Assembly (NCBI GenBank): GCA_963726005.1
Contig: CAVSAT010000003.1
Coordinates: forward strand, 1-64,000
DNA from: Bog-473 sp963726005
Lineage (GTDB): Bacteria > Actinomycetota > Acidimicrobiia > Acidimicrobiales > RAAP-2
Reading direction: 5' to 3'
DNA length: 64,000 bases
Shown here: piece by piece, positions 38,680-47,844 of the stretch
How positions within the stretch are numbered: position 1 is the stretch's first letter
Layout: each line of letters opens with the position of its first letter
Notes under the pieces: generated by a model
What the model saw: only the letters and a program-made list of their open reading frames with translations
Told to the model about the DNA's origin: nothing
Databases searched by the model: none
Program-made: the position numbers and the translations under genes

Positions 38680-39516
38680 GTGTCCTGGTGCGTCGCCAAC
38701 GGCGTATCGCTCTACTACGAGCTGGACGAGCTGGCGGGGACCGGCTACGGGACGCGGGATCGGCTTCTGTGCATCTCGGGCACCGGAGGTGACCTGCGCA
38801 CCCGGCCCGGGCTGACCGACGGCCTGGCCGACACGTTTCAACTGCTCCTCTACGACCAGCGCGGCCTCGGGCAGAGCAGCCTGCCGGCCGAGCCCTCCGC
38901 CATGGCCGATTTCGCCGACGACGCAGCCGCACTCCTCGACGCTGTCGGCTGGGACGACTGCCTCGTCGTGGGCGTGTCCTTCGGCGGCATGGTGGCCCAG
39001 GAGCTGACGCTGCGGCATCCCCGGCGGGTGCGTCGCCTCGTCCTTGCCTGCACCTCGGCGGGCGGCGCGGGCGGCGCCTCCTACCCCCTGCACGACCTCG
39101 TGAACCTCGACGACGACGCGAGGGCCGCCCTGCAGATGGAGCTGCTCGACACCCGGTGGGACGGGGCCTGGCGGGCCGCGCACCCCGAGCAGGTCGCGCT
39201 GATCGCGAGCCGGATGCCCTCGGGGGCCGGGGAGCACGGAGCCGAGACTCCGGGACTGGCCAACCAGCTCGCGGCGCGGGCGCGGCACGACACGGCGGCC
39301 CGACTGGGGAGCATTGGCTGCCCGACGCTCGTCTGCGGCGGGCGCTTCGACGGTCTCGCCCCACCGGCCAACAGCGAGTTCCTGGCCGGCGCGATCCCGG
39401 ACGCGCGGTTGGCGCTGTTCGACGGCGGACACCTCTTCCTGCTGCAGGACGGCACGGCGATGCCCGCCATCATCGAGTTCCTCGGCGCCGGAGCGCACGG
39501 CGCGGCCGGCCCGTAG
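38680..39516 (+). CDS. Alpha/beta hydrolase
   Basis: 278 aa from GTG at 38680. The sequence has LLCISGTGGDLRTRPG (oxyanion loop), FQLLLYDQRGLGQSSLP, DCLVVGVSFGGMVAQELTLR (GxSxG nucleophile; GVSFGG) and PTLVCGGRFDGLAPPANSEF, with the acid Asp and a final FDGGHLFLLQD His. The arrangement is that of 3-oxoadipate enol-lactonase-like or general esterase members. No signal peptide, so cytoplasmic. The pgi start follows within 10 nt, so the two are probably cotranscribed. The substrate is unknown. Confidence 0.86.
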   Translation: MSWCVANGVSLYYELDELAGTGYGTRDRLLCISGTGGDLRTRPGLTDGLADTFQLLLYDQRGLGQSSLPAEPSAMADFADDAAALLDAVGWDDCLVVGVSFGGMVAQELTLRHPRRVRRLVLACTSAGGAGGASYPLHDLVNLDDDARAALQMELLDTRWDGAWRAAHPEQVALIASRMPSGAGEHGAETPGLANQLAARARHDTAARLGSIGCPTLVCGGRFDGLAPPANSEFLAGAIPDARLALFDGGHLFLLQDGTAMPAIIEFLGAGAHGAAGP

Positions 39517-39526
39517 ATTGCCCACC

Positions 39527-41167
39527 ATGGACGTGATGACCACACCCGAGTGGAAGGCGCTGGCGGCGCACTTCGACGAGATCTCGCCGCGCCACCTGCG
39601 CGACCTCTTCGCCGCGGACCCCGCGCGGGCCGTGCGCCTCACCGCGGAGGGCGCCGACCTCGCCCTGGACTACTCGAAGCAGCGCATCACGGACGAGACG
39701 CTGCGCCTCCTCATGGCGGTCGCACGCGCCGCCAGGGTGGAAGAGCGTCGTGATGCGATGTTCTCCGGCGAGCACATCAACACGACCGAGGACCGCGCCG
39801 TCCTGCACGTGGCGCTGCGGATGCCCCCGGGCACGTCGCTCGTGGTCGACGGTCAAGACGTTGTCGCCGACGTTCACGCGGTCTTGGGGAAGATGGGCGA
39901 GCTCTCGGAGCGCATCCGCAACGGATCGTGGACCGGTGCGACGGGGAAGCGGATCGGCGCCGTTGTCAACATCGGCATCGGGGGCTCGGACCTCGGACCG
40001 GCCATGGCCACCACCGCACTGGCGGACTACGCACAGCCGGGGCTGATCAGCCGGTTCGTGTCCAACGTCGACCCGGTCGACCTCTATGCCGCCACCCACG
40101 ATCTCGACCCGGCCACGACGCTGTTCGTCGTCAGCTCGAAGACGTTCACCACACTCGAGACCCTGACGAACGCCGCAGCGGCCCGCGACTGGCTGCTGCG
40201 GGGTCTCGGCGCGTCGGCGGGGGAGGGTGCGGTGGCCAAGCACTTCGTCGCCGTGTCCACCAACGCGCGCGGCGTGGCCGAGTTCGGCATCGACCCCGAG
40301 AACATGCTCGAGTTCTGGGACTGGGTCGGCGGTCGCTACAGCTACGACTCGGCCATCGGCTTCTCGCTCATGGTGGCCATCGGGCGCCAGGCCTTCGGCG
40401 AGATGCTCTTCGGGTTCCACTCCATCGACGAGCACTTCCGCTCGGCACCTCTGGAGGAGAACCTCCCCGTCATCCAGGGCATGCTCAACGTCTGGTACGA
40501 CAACTTCTTCGGTGCCGAGACCCACGCCGTGCTGCCGTACAGCCACCGCCTCGCCCGCTTCCCGGCCTACCTGCAACAGCTGACCATGGAGTCGAACGGC
40601 AAGTCGGTGCGCCTGGACGGCACGCCGGTGTGGGGACAGACGGGCGAGATCTTCTGGGGCGAACCGGGCACCAACGGCCAGCACGCCTTCTACCAGTTGC
40701 TCCATCAGGGCACGAAGCTGGTCCCGGCCGACTTCATCACCTTCGCGCGGTCGACTCACGAGACGGGTGACCAGCACGACCTGCTCATGGCCAACTGCCT
40801 GGCGCAGACGAAGGCCCTCGCCTTCGGCCGGACGGCCGAAGAGGTCGCGGCCGACGGGACGCCCGCTGCGTTGGTGCCGCACAAGGTCATGCCGGGCAAC
40901 CGGCCGAGTTCGACCATCCTCGCCCCCAAGTTGACGCCGTCCGTGCTCGGCCAGCTGGTGGCGCTGTACGAGCACACGGTGTTCGTCGAGGGCTCCGTGT
41001 GGGGCATCGACTCGTTCGACCAGTGGGGCGTCGAGCTGGGCAAGGTCATGGCGAAAGAGCTGGCGCCCCTTCTGACCGCCGAGTCGCCCCCGGACCTCTC
41101 CGGGCAGGACTCCTCGACGGCGTCGCTGGCCCGTCGCTACCGGGCCCTGCGCGGGCGACCCGTCTGA
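39527..41167 (+). CDS. pgi: Glucose-6-phosphate isomerase
   Basis: 546 aa, the standard length. ATG at 39527 is ten bases after the hydrolase stop. Motifs: VVNIGIGGSDLGPAMATTAL (phosphate loop), FVVSSKTFTTLETLTNA, FWDWVGGRYSYDS (PGI signature 1), GQTGEIFWGEPGTNGQHAFY with the catalytic Glu region, and VWGIDSFDQWGVELGKVMAK (signature 2). It interconverts glucose-6-phosphate and fructose-6-phosphate in the cytoplasm. Codon use is strongly GC-rich, as in gltB. It ends 2 nt from the convergent MarR gene, leaving no room for separate terminators. Confidence 0.97.
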   Translation: MDVMTTPEWKALAAHFDEISPRHLRDLFAADPARAVRLTAEGADLALDYSKQRITDETLRLLMAVARAARVEERRDAMFSGEHINTTEDRAVLHVALRMPPGTSLVVDGQDVVADVHAVLGKMGELSERIRNGSWTGATGKRIGAVVNIGIGGSDLGPAMATTALADYAQPGLISRFVSNVDPVDLYAATHDLDPATTLFVVSSKTFTTLETLTNAAAARDWLLRGLGASAGEGAVAKHFVAVSTNARGVAEFGIDPENMLEFWDWVGGRYSYDSAIGFSLMVAIGRQAFGEMLFGFHSIDEHFRSAPLEENLPVIQGMLNVWYDNFFGAETHAVLPYSHRLARFPAYLQQLTMESNGKSVRLDGTPVWGQTGEIFWGEPGTNGQHAFYQLLHQGTKLVPADFITFARSTHETGDQHDLLMANCLAQTKALAFGRTAEEVAADGTPAALVPHKVMPGNRPSSTILAPKLTPSVLGQLVALYEHTVFVEGSVWGIDSFDQWGVELGKVMAKELAPLLTAESPPDLSGQDSSTASLARRYRALRGRPV

Positions 41168-41169
41168 GC

Positions 41170-41607
41170 TCAGGCGCGGCCCTCGAGGCCGTGCAGGGGC
41201 TGGCGCGGCAGGAGGCCGCGCCACGCGCTCGGGAGCGTGCGCCCCAGTCGACGGAGTTCCTCGAGGTGGAGATCCGACAGTGCGTCGAGGCGCTTGCGAC
41301 CGGTCGCGGTGAGCTGCACCCGCACGACGCGGTGATCCTTCGGGTCACGCACCCGCGTGACCAGCCCTGCCGCGTCGGCGCGATCCACGAGCCCCACCGC
41401 GCTGTGGTGGCGGAGGAGGAGGTAGTCGGCGACCTCGCCGACGGTCGGGCCGCGGCGGTCGGTGTGCCCGCGGACGGCGAGCAGCAGCTGGTGCTGGGCC
41501 GGCGTCAGGCCGGTGGCCTCCGTCTGCTGGTCGCCCCAGCGAAGAAACCTTCGCAGGCCGGTACGTAACGCCAGCAGGTCCTCGAAGTCGGAGTCCCGTA
41601 ATTGCAT
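41170..41607 (-). CDS. MarR-family transcriptional regulator
   Basis: 145 aa from ATG at 41607 (MQLRDSDFEDLLALRTGLRR). The winged-helix pattern is complete: GLTPAQHQLLLAVRGH (helices 1-2), GPTVGEVADYLLLRHHSAVG (recognition helix), LVDRADAAGLVTRVRDPKDH (wing with the DxR motif) and VVRVQLTATGRKRLDALSDL (dimerisation helix). Proteins of this group usually repress neighbouring detoxification or efflux genes and are released by phenolic ligands. Its 3' end abuts pgi. A 16-nt perfect tandem duplication lies just upstream of its start. Confidence 0.88.
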   Translation of the reverse strand: MQLRDSDFEDLLALRTGLRRFLRWGDQQTEATGLTPAQHQLLLAVRGHTDRRGPTVGEVADYLLLRHHSAVGLVDRADAAGLVTRVRDPKDHRVVRVQLTATGRKRLDALSDLHLEELRRLGRTLPSAWRGLLPRQPLHGLEGRA

Positions 41608-41640
41608 CGCCTCACGATAGCATCGGATCACGATGGTCTT

Positions 41641-41672
41641 GGCGATGGTGGACGTTGGCGATGGTGGACGTT
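41641..41672. repeat. Perfect 16-nt tandem duplication
   Basis: GGCGATGGTGGACGTT is present twice with no spacer (41641-41656, 41657-41672). It starts 33 nt upstream of the MarR start codon. It may be a duplicated operator half or a slip-strand duplication. Confidence 0.7.
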
Positions 41673-41849
41673 GCCGGTGGCAGCATCATCCCCCGATGAG
41701 CACTGTGACGCCCTACGTCCCGACATCGGACTGAACAGACGCTTCTTTGGTGAGCGGCAGCCTCACCCCTTTCGGGCCACCGCGCTGCGTCACGGCGCCC
41801 GTTGTCACACCCCCCATCCATACTTCTTCTCTGTCCACAAGGAGCACCA

Positions 41850-42059
41850 ATGCACCCCGAATTGCTACGGGCCCTCGCTAAGGCCAGACATGAGGATCTC
41901 CTCAACGGGCGTCCAAGCCGAGGGCAGCCAAGACTGCGACTCGATGATCATTCCCGGCGGTTCCCTCGTTCACGGCAGCGGGTCGGCTCGCTGTTCATTT
42001 GGGCGGGCGCACACCTGATCGGAGACCGCCAGGCCGTGCTGGAGCTGGCTCAGAAATAG
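41850..42059 (+). CDS. Small actinobacterial hypothetical protein
   Basis: 69 aa. AAGGAGCACCA sits directly before ATG at 41850. The protein reads MHPELLRALAKARHEDLLNG, then an Arg-rich linker (RPSRGQPRLRLDDHSRRFPR), RVGSLFIWAGAHLIGD and a short end. The pattern of an N-terminal helix, a basic middle and an amphipathic or membrane-contacting C-terminal segment is common among short actinobacterial proteins encoded near regulators. It may associate with the membrane. Function unknown. Confidence 0.65.
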   Translation: MHPELLRALAKARHEDLLNGRPSRGQPRLRLDDHSRRFPRSRQRVGSLFIWAGAHLIGDRQAVLELAQK

Positions 42060-42495
42060 CGCGGACGCGGCTCGGGCCTCTCCACGAGCCAGCCGTGGAG
42101 CGAGTCGATTCGTGCCAGACCATTCGACCAACCCGCGACTGGGGCAGGCTTGTCGCGCCGCGGCGATGCGCTGGACCGAAGCTCCCGCCATCATTGCAAC
42201 ACCACGACACAGGACAAGCAGGCCGAACCATCTCAGCTGCCGGAGGGTTCGGGCGCGGACTCGGACAGCTCCACGTCGGGTTGGGGTACGTCCGTACCTC
42301 CGAGCCAAGGCGACGATCGCGAAGAATGCGGCTGTTACGGCGGCGCCCGTAGCCGCCCAGCTTTTCCCCTGCCCGAACAGGTGAGAGGTCATGCAGACGT
42401 CTTGAAATGGCAGTTGCACATGCGGTAGACTCTTCACGCCGGGGGTGGGGCGCACTGCACGCAGGTCATCAAGTGCGCGACGAAAGCTGCCGGAG
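42060..42495. other. Intergenic region, possible weak membrane ORF on minus strand
   Basis: 436 nt. On the minus strand, ATG at 42392 would encode MTSHLFGQGKSWAATGAAVT followed by a hydrophobic helix and an Arg-rich stretch. There is no Shine-Dalgarno and the frame overlaps the end of the small gene at 41850, so it is not called. Confidence 0.3.
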
Positions 42496-43368
42496 ATGAA
42501 TCCCACCGACTGGGTTGAGATCGTGATCAGCGTGATCGTGCCCGTCAAGAACGGTCTCCCTTGGCTGGAAGAGCAGAAGAGGGCCCTTTTCGACCAACAG
42601 TGCTGCTATCCATGGGAGGTGATTGTCGCCGACAATGGGTCAATCGACCGATCCGCGGCGGTCGTTGAGGGACTCACGTGTCAACATGCCCACCTGCGTC
42701 TCGTAGATGCATCCTCAGTCACGGGTGCTGGAGCCACACGCAATGTCGGAGCCCGATTCGCGCGGGGTGACATCCTTGCCTTTTGTGACGCCGACGATGT
42801 GGTTCATCAAGGTTGGGTGGAGAGCTGGGCACACGCCCTGGCGGACGCAGATCTGGCCGGTGGTTTGACGGACTACTGGTCACTCAACGACCCACCTCCT
42901 CCCCGTCCCGCAGTTCTCAGGCCCCCATCCGCGAGATGTCAGTTCGACTACCTTGACGCTGCCGGGAGCGGAAACATGGCAGTGCGCCGTGACGCGTTCG
43001 AACGGGTCTGTGGCTTCGACGAAGATCTTGCTGTTGGCGAGGACGTCGATCTGTGCTGGCGCATGCAGCTCGCCGGCTACCGTTTCACGATTGGAGAGGG
43101 CGTCATATCCAGACGTGAGAAGAGTGGGACCTATGCATTGCTGAGGAGATCTATTCAATTCGGCCGGTGCGGCCCAGTCCTCTATCAGAGATATCGAGGC
43201 GCAGGCCTTCGTGCCGAACCTCTTTCCGCGCTTCGTGCTTGGTTGTACTTGGTTGCTACAAGTCCCAGACTCTTTGATGCGCACTTCCGACGGATATGGG
43301 TACGTAACGCTGGTTCGCGGATAGGCCGCCTCATCGAGTCATGCAGGCGCCTGGTCTTCTTTCCATAG
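42496..43368 (+). CDS. GT2-family glycosyltransferase
   Basis: 290 aa, soluble GT-A fold. Motifs in order: EIVISVIVPVKNGLPWLEEQ, WEVIVADNGSIDRSAAVVE (nucleotide-binding Asp), ARGDILAFCDADDVVHQGWV (DxD metal site), GSGNMAVRRDAFERVCGFDE and DLAVGEDVDLCWRMQLAGYR, the acceptor-site ED block of the GT2/WcaA group. The C-terminal 70 residues are helical and basic, suitable for membrane contact. ATG at 42496 has CGGAG close upstream. It probably adds a sugar to a lipid-linked glycan. Compared with its neighbours the G+C is lower, in keeping with the accessory region starting at about 41.6 kb. Confidence 0.88.
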   Translation: MNPTDWVEIVISVIVPVKNGLPWLEEQKRALFDQQCCYPWEVIVADNGSIDRSAAVVEGLTCQHAHLRLVDASSVTGAGATRNVGARFARGDILAFCDADDVVHQGWVESWAHALADADLAGGLTDYWSLNDPPPPRPAVLRPPSARCQFDYLDAAGSGNMAVRRDAFERVCGFDEDLAVGEDVDLCWRMQLAGYRFTIGEGVISRREKSGTYALLRRSIQFGRCGPVLYQRYRGAGLRAEPLSALRAWLYLVATSPRLFDAHFRRIWVRNAGSRIGRLIESCRRLVFFP

Positions 43369-43554
43369 AGGGATCGATGACGCGTGGGCAGGGACCCCGC
43401 CCGGAGGACAGCACGCTTGATATCGAGTCGCTCCGAGCCGTGCGCACTCAAGATCGTGACGGAACCGGGGACGACGACCACAGAACCCGACTGGTGGCTG
43501 ATTCCGTGGTCATGCCCCTGACCGGCGACAGGAACTCACTCTCTGTGAGTCGTA

Positions 43555-45462
43555 TCAAAACCCGGTGGCCGCGATGATGGCTCCATTGAGGTGCGTTCCC
43601 GACATGCCGCCGTCGTTGGGCGCGTCACCGTAGTTGAAGACCGCACCGACGGCCGACGAGACCCAGTAGCCCGCTCCGTCGGAGGTCGCGAAGATGGCAG
43701 CGGCAACGTTGAGAGCGTTGAAATTGGCCGAGGATGGCGAGCCAAGTGGGGCTGCGTCGCCATAGCTCAAGACCTCACCGTCACTCAGAAGCACCCAATA
43801 ACCCATCCCGTCTGGGGTTGCTACCGCCGAAGTCACCGTTCCACGTCCTGGCCCGCCGAAGTACGGGGCGTCCCCGAAGGTATAGACGTGTCCCGTCGCA
43901 GTCACCACCCAGTAACCGTTCCCGCTGTGGTCTGGCATGACCGCCACAGCGGCACCCGAACAGCCCCCAATGCCGGGGCACGACCCGGCAAAGCGGGCGT
44001 CTCCGAACGCAAAGACGCCGCCATCGGCGGCCACCATGAAGTAGCCGCCTCCGTCGCTCGAAGGCACCATGCCCACGATGGGGGCGTTGAGGCTGTTGGG
44101 CAAACCTGACCCTGCCGGGTGCAGGCCGAGGCCGGGGATGGAGCCGTGAAACTGTGTGTCGCCGTAGCTGAAGACTCCACCGTCGGAGGCATCGAGCCAG
44201 TAGCCGCCACGATCTGCGGTCGGCACAATGCCGACAACGGGTCGCTGGAGCCTCAGGCTCCCGGTCGAACCGTAGAACAGGGCCGAACCAAAGGTGAAGA
44301 TCCCTCCGTCGGAGCCGACGAGCCAATACCCATGTGGGGCTGGCGCAGCGACGTTGATGTGTGTCGTCCCGCTTGAGGCCACTGAGTTCGCATCGCCTGA
44401 GTAGCGCCCCAGGATGATTCCGGTCCCTTGTGGCGTATTGGTCGTGGCGCAAGAGCCGGACCCGTTGGCAAGAGTCGCCGTGCAGAGAGGGGTCGATCCG
44501 TCCGTGAGCACGACCGCCCCAGTTGGCGGAGGGCCTGCAGAGCTGACAGTGGCCGAGTAAGTCACCGAACTCCCCGAGGACGATGACGTGGGATTCGCTG
44601 CGACAGCGGTCGTCGTCTGTTCAGGCAGGTAGGTAATGGGGAACGATTGGCTCGCAATGGCAGCGGGTGAGGCGATGACGTTCCCGACGCCGTCAACCAT
44701 GTCCACGGGCGAAATGACGGCCGTGCTCGGATCGGCAGCACCGAGAGCCAAATGAGTGAACTGCGCAGATCCGAAGTTCGCGAGATACGGCTGAGGAGGG
44801 CTGGCCGTGCTGGGCCGTTCCTCGATCCATTCGGCGGACAGGGCGGGACCGGTGTAGGTCAGAGGTCCGGATGAGCTGTTCCCGGAAGTAACGTCGGCGA
44901 TCGAGAGGGTCCAGTTGGTCCCGGAATTCTGCGTGATGACCGCCTGCATCTGATCGCCTGGTGAGACCGAACCCAGCACAACCGCTGGTGCGGGGTAGAG
45001 CTCGTACCAGGCGTCGTAGCCCGTGGCCCCTCCTTCGGTCACTTGAGCCGTACCGGTCTGGATGATCGAAGACGTGGAGCTTGGCCCGCCGTCGATTCCG
45101 ATCCAGGTGCCCGACGCCTCGAGGCTCGCCGTCGGCTGGACTGTTGGCACGACCCAGTCAGCAGAGACTCCGGTGAATGTTGTTCCGCCGGTGATCTGCC
45201 CGGACCAGTTGGTGGACTCAGCCGTGTACGTCCCACCTGACACATGAGGCCGTGGAGGCAACACCCAATGTGCGGGTCCGGTAAGGGGCCATGCTGAGGA
45301 GGTGGAGTCGAAACGCCCCCACTGCGGCAATGCAGTGTGCGGAGCCGCCGCGAGACTATGGGCATTCTGAATTGCTGACGCCGAAGCTCCAGTGACCATG
45401 GTCAATGCGACCGCCAGCACTGGCGCGCCGAACCACTTCGAGCATCGAATCGACTTGTTCAC
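43555..45462 (-). CDS. Secreted G1-family (glutamic) peptidase with six-blade C-terminal domain
   Basis: 635 aa. GGAGGAAGAGAA precedes GTG at 45462. Domains: signal peptide 1-30; G1/eqolisin peptidase about 80-275 with STNWSGQI, SADWVVPTV, TWIGIDGGPSSTSSIIQTG (catalytic Gln135), YDAWYELYPAP and ALSAEWIEERPS (catalytic Glu211); an Ig-like domain about 290-375 (SVTYSATVSSAGPPPTGAVV); then six repeats (GYWLVGSDGGIFTFG ... GYWVSSAVGAVFNYG) to the end. Peptidases of this kind work extracellularly, usually at acid pH. The blade domain is very similar to that of the CAP protein at 19207, which suggests a common surface-binding module. Confidence 0.9.
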   Translation of the reverse strand: MNKSIRCSKWFGAPVLAVALTMVTGASASAIQNAHSLAAAPHTALPQWGRFDSTSSAWPLTGPAHWVLPPRPHVSGGTYTAESTNWSGQITGGTTFTGVSADWVVPTVQPTASLEASGTWIGIDGGPSSTSSIIQTGTAQVTEGGATGYDAWYELYPAPAVVLGSVSPGDQMQAVITQNSGTNWTLSIADVTSGNSSSGPLTYTGPALSAEWIEERPSTASPPQPYLANFGSAQFTHLALGAADPSTAVISPVDMVDGVGNVIASPAAIASQSFPITYLPEQTTTAVAANPTSSSSGSSVTYSATVSSAGPPPTGAVVLTDGSTPLCTATLANGSGSCATTNTPQGTGIILGRYSGDANSVASSGTTHINVAAPAPHGYWLVGSDGGIFTFGSALFYGSTGSLRLQRPVVGIVPTADRGGYWLDASDGGVFSYGDTQFHGSIPGLGLHPAGSGLPNSLNAPIVGMVPSSDGGGYFMVAADGGVFAFGDARFAGSCPGIGGCSGAAVAVMPDHSGNGYWVVTATGHVYTFGDAPYFGGPGRGTVTSAVATPDGMGYWVLLSDGEVLSYGDAAPLGSPSSANFNALNVAAAIFATSDGAGYWVSSAVGAVFNYGDAPNDGGMSGTHLNGAIIAATGF

Positions 45463-45831
45463 TTCTCTTCCTCCGCCTTGGACAGCACGATTCGGTGCCT
45501 TCCGAACACGGAGAGCAGAGACGTGGCTGATTACAACGAAACGTAGTTACGTCTTCAACTTCTCTGCAATGCGAAGGGCGGTTATTTGGTCACCTGTTGT
45601 CCCCAAACGTGACACCCCCAATCCGAGATCTCGGCATGACGACTTTGAGACAATCCCGACGATGCGAAGGAGAGTTCCCAGTCTCCTGCCGAGCGCGCGA
45701 GCCATCTTGCCCCGCGTTCGAGATCTTGCGTGCTCGCTCCCATTTCGAGTCGTTACATCCGCTTTCGCACCTCATGCCCATACCGGCGTGAGGGGCGACC
45801 CTGGGGCGCGGAGACCGATGCGGCAGTCCTG
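45463..45831. other. Upstream region of the glutamic peptidase
   Basis: 369 nt between the peptidase start and the end of mug, both on the minus strand. It is likely to hold the peptidase promoter. No supported ORF or clear repeat copy was seen. Confidence 0.4.
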
Positions 45832-46344
45832 TCAGGGAGCCTTGGTGGCGACGAAGAGAGATTTGAACATCTCAGTCATTTCAGGCAGCTGATAATGGGC
45901 CTGAAGGCCGCTCGGGTTGGGTAGGAGCCAAAGAAGGGAACCGCCGAGGAGTTCGGGCTGGCGACCGATTAGGGCTTCTGGTTTTCGAAAGGCCTTCCGG
46001 TACGCCTGCAGCCCGAGCACCGCGACGCAGCGGGGTCGCAGCATCCGAGCCTTTGCTTCGAGCTGCGTTGCTCCTTCACGCAGTTCGTCGACTCTGAGTT
46101 CGCTGGCGGCGGAGGTCACCCGCCCCACCAGGTTCGTGATGCCTATTCCGAGCCCAGGCAGAGTGTGCTGCTCGGCAGGTGGCAGAACGGACTGGGTGAA
46201 GCCGCCGGCATAGAGCAACTTCCAGAACCGGTTCCCGCGCCGGGCGAAATGCAGGCCGAGGTCACCCGAGAGCGTCCCGGGATTGATCCCGCAGAAAAGC
46301 ACGCGCAGATCCGGACCGGCCAGATCGGCGAGAGCCTGCTCCAT
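45832..46344 (-). CDS. mug: G/U mismatch-specific DNA glycosylase (Mug)
   Basis: 170 aa. Motif 1 is LRVLFCGINPGTLSGDLGLH (GINPG, residues 19-23, with the Asn that activates water in Mug/TDG enzymes). It is followed by HFARRGNRFWKLLYAGGFT, LPGLGIGITNLVGRVTSAAS and motif 2 LLWLLPNPSGLQAHYQLPEM (NPSG loop that inserts into the DNA). Length and motif order match Mug, which removes U or T mispaired with G in base-excision repair. Cytoplasmic, single gene. Divergent from the VOC gene at 46533 with one repeat copy between them. Confidence 0.94.
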   Translation of the reverse strand: MEQALADLAGPDLRVLFCGINPGTLSGDLGLHFARRGNRFWKLLYAGGFTQSVLPPAEQHTLPGLGIGITNLVGRVTSAASELRVDELREGATQLEAKARMLRPRCVAVLGLQAYRKAFRKPEALIGRQPELLGGSLLWLLPNPSGLQAHYQLPEMTEMFKSLFVATKAP

Positions 46345-46436
46345 GTGGCGAGAACATACGCTCCGGCAGAGGTCCTACGGATACAGATCTGCCGAAGGGG
46401 AACACTCACGGCCCGTTGACCCATCGAGACCGATCC

Positions 46437-46467
46437 GGCACCCCACCGTCCCGACACTTTGGGACAC
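46437..46467 (+). repeat. Dispersed intergenic palindromic repeat, copy 10
   Basis: GGCACCCCACCGTCCCG then ACACTTTGGGACACT. It lies in the divergent gap between mug and the VOC gene. Confidence 0.65.
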
Positions 46468-46532
46468 TCCGTTCGGACTCACGTGTCCTGAGTTCAGGAG
46501 CTTCGCAGTGGCTGATGACTACGTTGGGGCCT

Positions 46533-47129
46533 ATGACGATCCAACGGATGGACAACGTCGGCGTCGTTGTCGACGATCTTGAGGCTGCTGTTGCCTTCTT
46601 CCTTGAACTAGGTCTGGAGCTTGAAGGCGATGCCGTCGTCGAGGGACCTTGGGTGGACCGGGTCGTCGGACTCGACGATGTCCGAGCCGAGATCGCTATG
46701 GTGCGGACTCCAGACGGCCATGGCCGGCTTGAGCTGACGAAGTTCCATACGCCGACGGCGGTCAGCACGGGGCACAACGCACCGGCGAACACTCTCGGCA
46801 TACGTCGCATCATGTTCGCCGTCGACGACATCGAGGACGTCCTTGCCCGTCTGCAGGCTCATGGCGCCGAACTCGTCGGCGAACTGGAGCAGTACAAGGA
46901 CGTCTATCGGCTCTGCTACGTCCGCGGCCCCGAGGGCATCATCGTTGCGCTGGCCGACAGCTTAGCTGAAGAACATGTCCTAGCTCCGTGGACTGACGGC
47001 GGCTGTACGCCTGTCCAGGGTCCGGGGGTGTCTCACCGTCCCGGCGTGCGGGGCATCCCTGTCTTTCAGAATGAGACGGAACGCTATGGAGAGTGGCGCC
47101 GTACTCCTGCCGGAAGGTTCAACTTGTAG
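46533..47129 (+). CDS. VOC-family protein with C-terminal extension encoded by an intergenic repeat
   Basis: 198 aa from ATG at 46533. A complete VOC domain occupies residues 1-148: MTIQRMDNVGVVVDDLEAAV, FFLELGLELEGDAVVEGPWV, RRIMFAVDDIEDVLARLQAH, and LCYVRGPEGIIVALADSLAE, where such proteins normally end. The remaining 50 residues (PWTDGGCTPVQGPGVSHRPG and on) are encoded by dispersed repeat copy 11 and following sequence. The stop therefore seems to have been lost and translation extended. The 3' end also overlaps the minus-strand secreted-protein frame. Likely a small metalloenzyme or ligand-binding protein. Confidence 0.8.
   Translation: MTIQRMDNVGVVVDDLEAAVAFFLELGLELEGDAVVEGPWVDRVVGLDDVRAEIAMVRTPDGHGRLELTKFHTPTAVSTGHNAPANTLGIRRIMFAVDDIEDVLARLQAHGAELVGELEQYKDVYRLCYVRGPEGIIVALADSLAEEHVLAPWTDGGCTPVQGPGVSHRPGVRGIPVFQNETERYGEWRRTPAGRFNL
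47025..47058 (+). repeat. Dispersed intergenic palindromic repeat, copy 11 (inside an ORF)
   Basis: GGGTGTCTCACCGTCCCGG then CGTGCGGGGCATCC. It is translated as the tail of the VOC protein (GVSHRPGVRGI). Confidence 0.65.
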
Positions 47130-47723
47130 CAAGGAAGCAAAGTCGCAGACCCCGACGCGTGACCAGGACCCAAGGGCATGATCCCATTGCCACAGACAGC
47201 AGACCCACGTGTCCTAGGAACCAGCTGGTGCCCGCGTCGAGGCGACTGGTGGGTCACCACGACCCTCGGGGATTCAAACGGTGGAAACACACGTCTTCCG
47301 GCGAGGACGGGACTCTGCGCAGCCACCAGGTCGCCGCCTTTGTAGCATCGAGACGCTTGTGGCCACGAGGCGGTGCCAACGAGTTGTCCTCCAATACTGA
47401 CGTCCTCGCCCTGTACGGAAACAACTTCGCTCCTCGGACCAATCAACTCAGTCGGATGGAATCGGACTCGGTAGCCTGCAGGCCAGAGGACGTCGTAGGA
47501 GGCGATCCATGCACATGCTCCCGATTTCGTCAATACAGCGTGAAAATTGCCACCGAACCATTCTCTGGGATGGCCGATCTTCCAGCCATCAGACGGCAGG
47601 CCATACTCATGAGTTCGCGCATTGGACGTCACGACTGAAGCGCCCGCAGCAACGGGAGCGATGACGCCCCCCAGGCTGCAAACCACGAGGCCAGCGGTCA
47701 ATCTCTTGAAAAGAGCAATTCAT
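47084..47723 (-). pseudogene. Secreted hypothetical protein, frameshift in signal peptide
   Basis: The long frame begins only at a TTG inside a signal sequence (LTAGLVVCSLGGVIAPVAAG). Removing one A from the A4 run at 47709-47712 joins it to ATG at 47723 and gives MNCSFKRLTAGLVVCSLGGV, a normal signal peptide. The mature part reads EYGLPSDGWKIGHPREWFGG, KSGACAWIASYDVLWPAGYR, RFHPTELIGPRSEVVSVQGE and SWPQASRCYKGGDLVAAQSP, with two Cys likely paired. The last 60 codons to 47084 are less convincing and overlap the plus-strand VOC gene. Exported, function unknown. Confidence 0.55.
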
Positions 47724-47844
47724 CCAATCCATCCCTGCGGTGGCTGTCTTTAGTTTGACGCACATTGCCCCGGTTCGGTTCGGCGTCCACAACTCAGCCG
47801 TGCCCGACCTGGCGAACTAGGGGCACACTGCCCCTCGTGCCGAA

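Noticed and set aside
36626..38815. 729-aa plus-strand frame overlapping gltD
   Set aside because: Out-of-frame shadow of gltD, Gly/Arg-rich; gltD motifs are in the other frame.
41970..42548. 192-aa minus-strand ORF with one hydrophobic helix
   Set aside because: No Shine-Dalgarno, overlaps the better-supported 69-aa gene, and lacks conserved-looking blocks.
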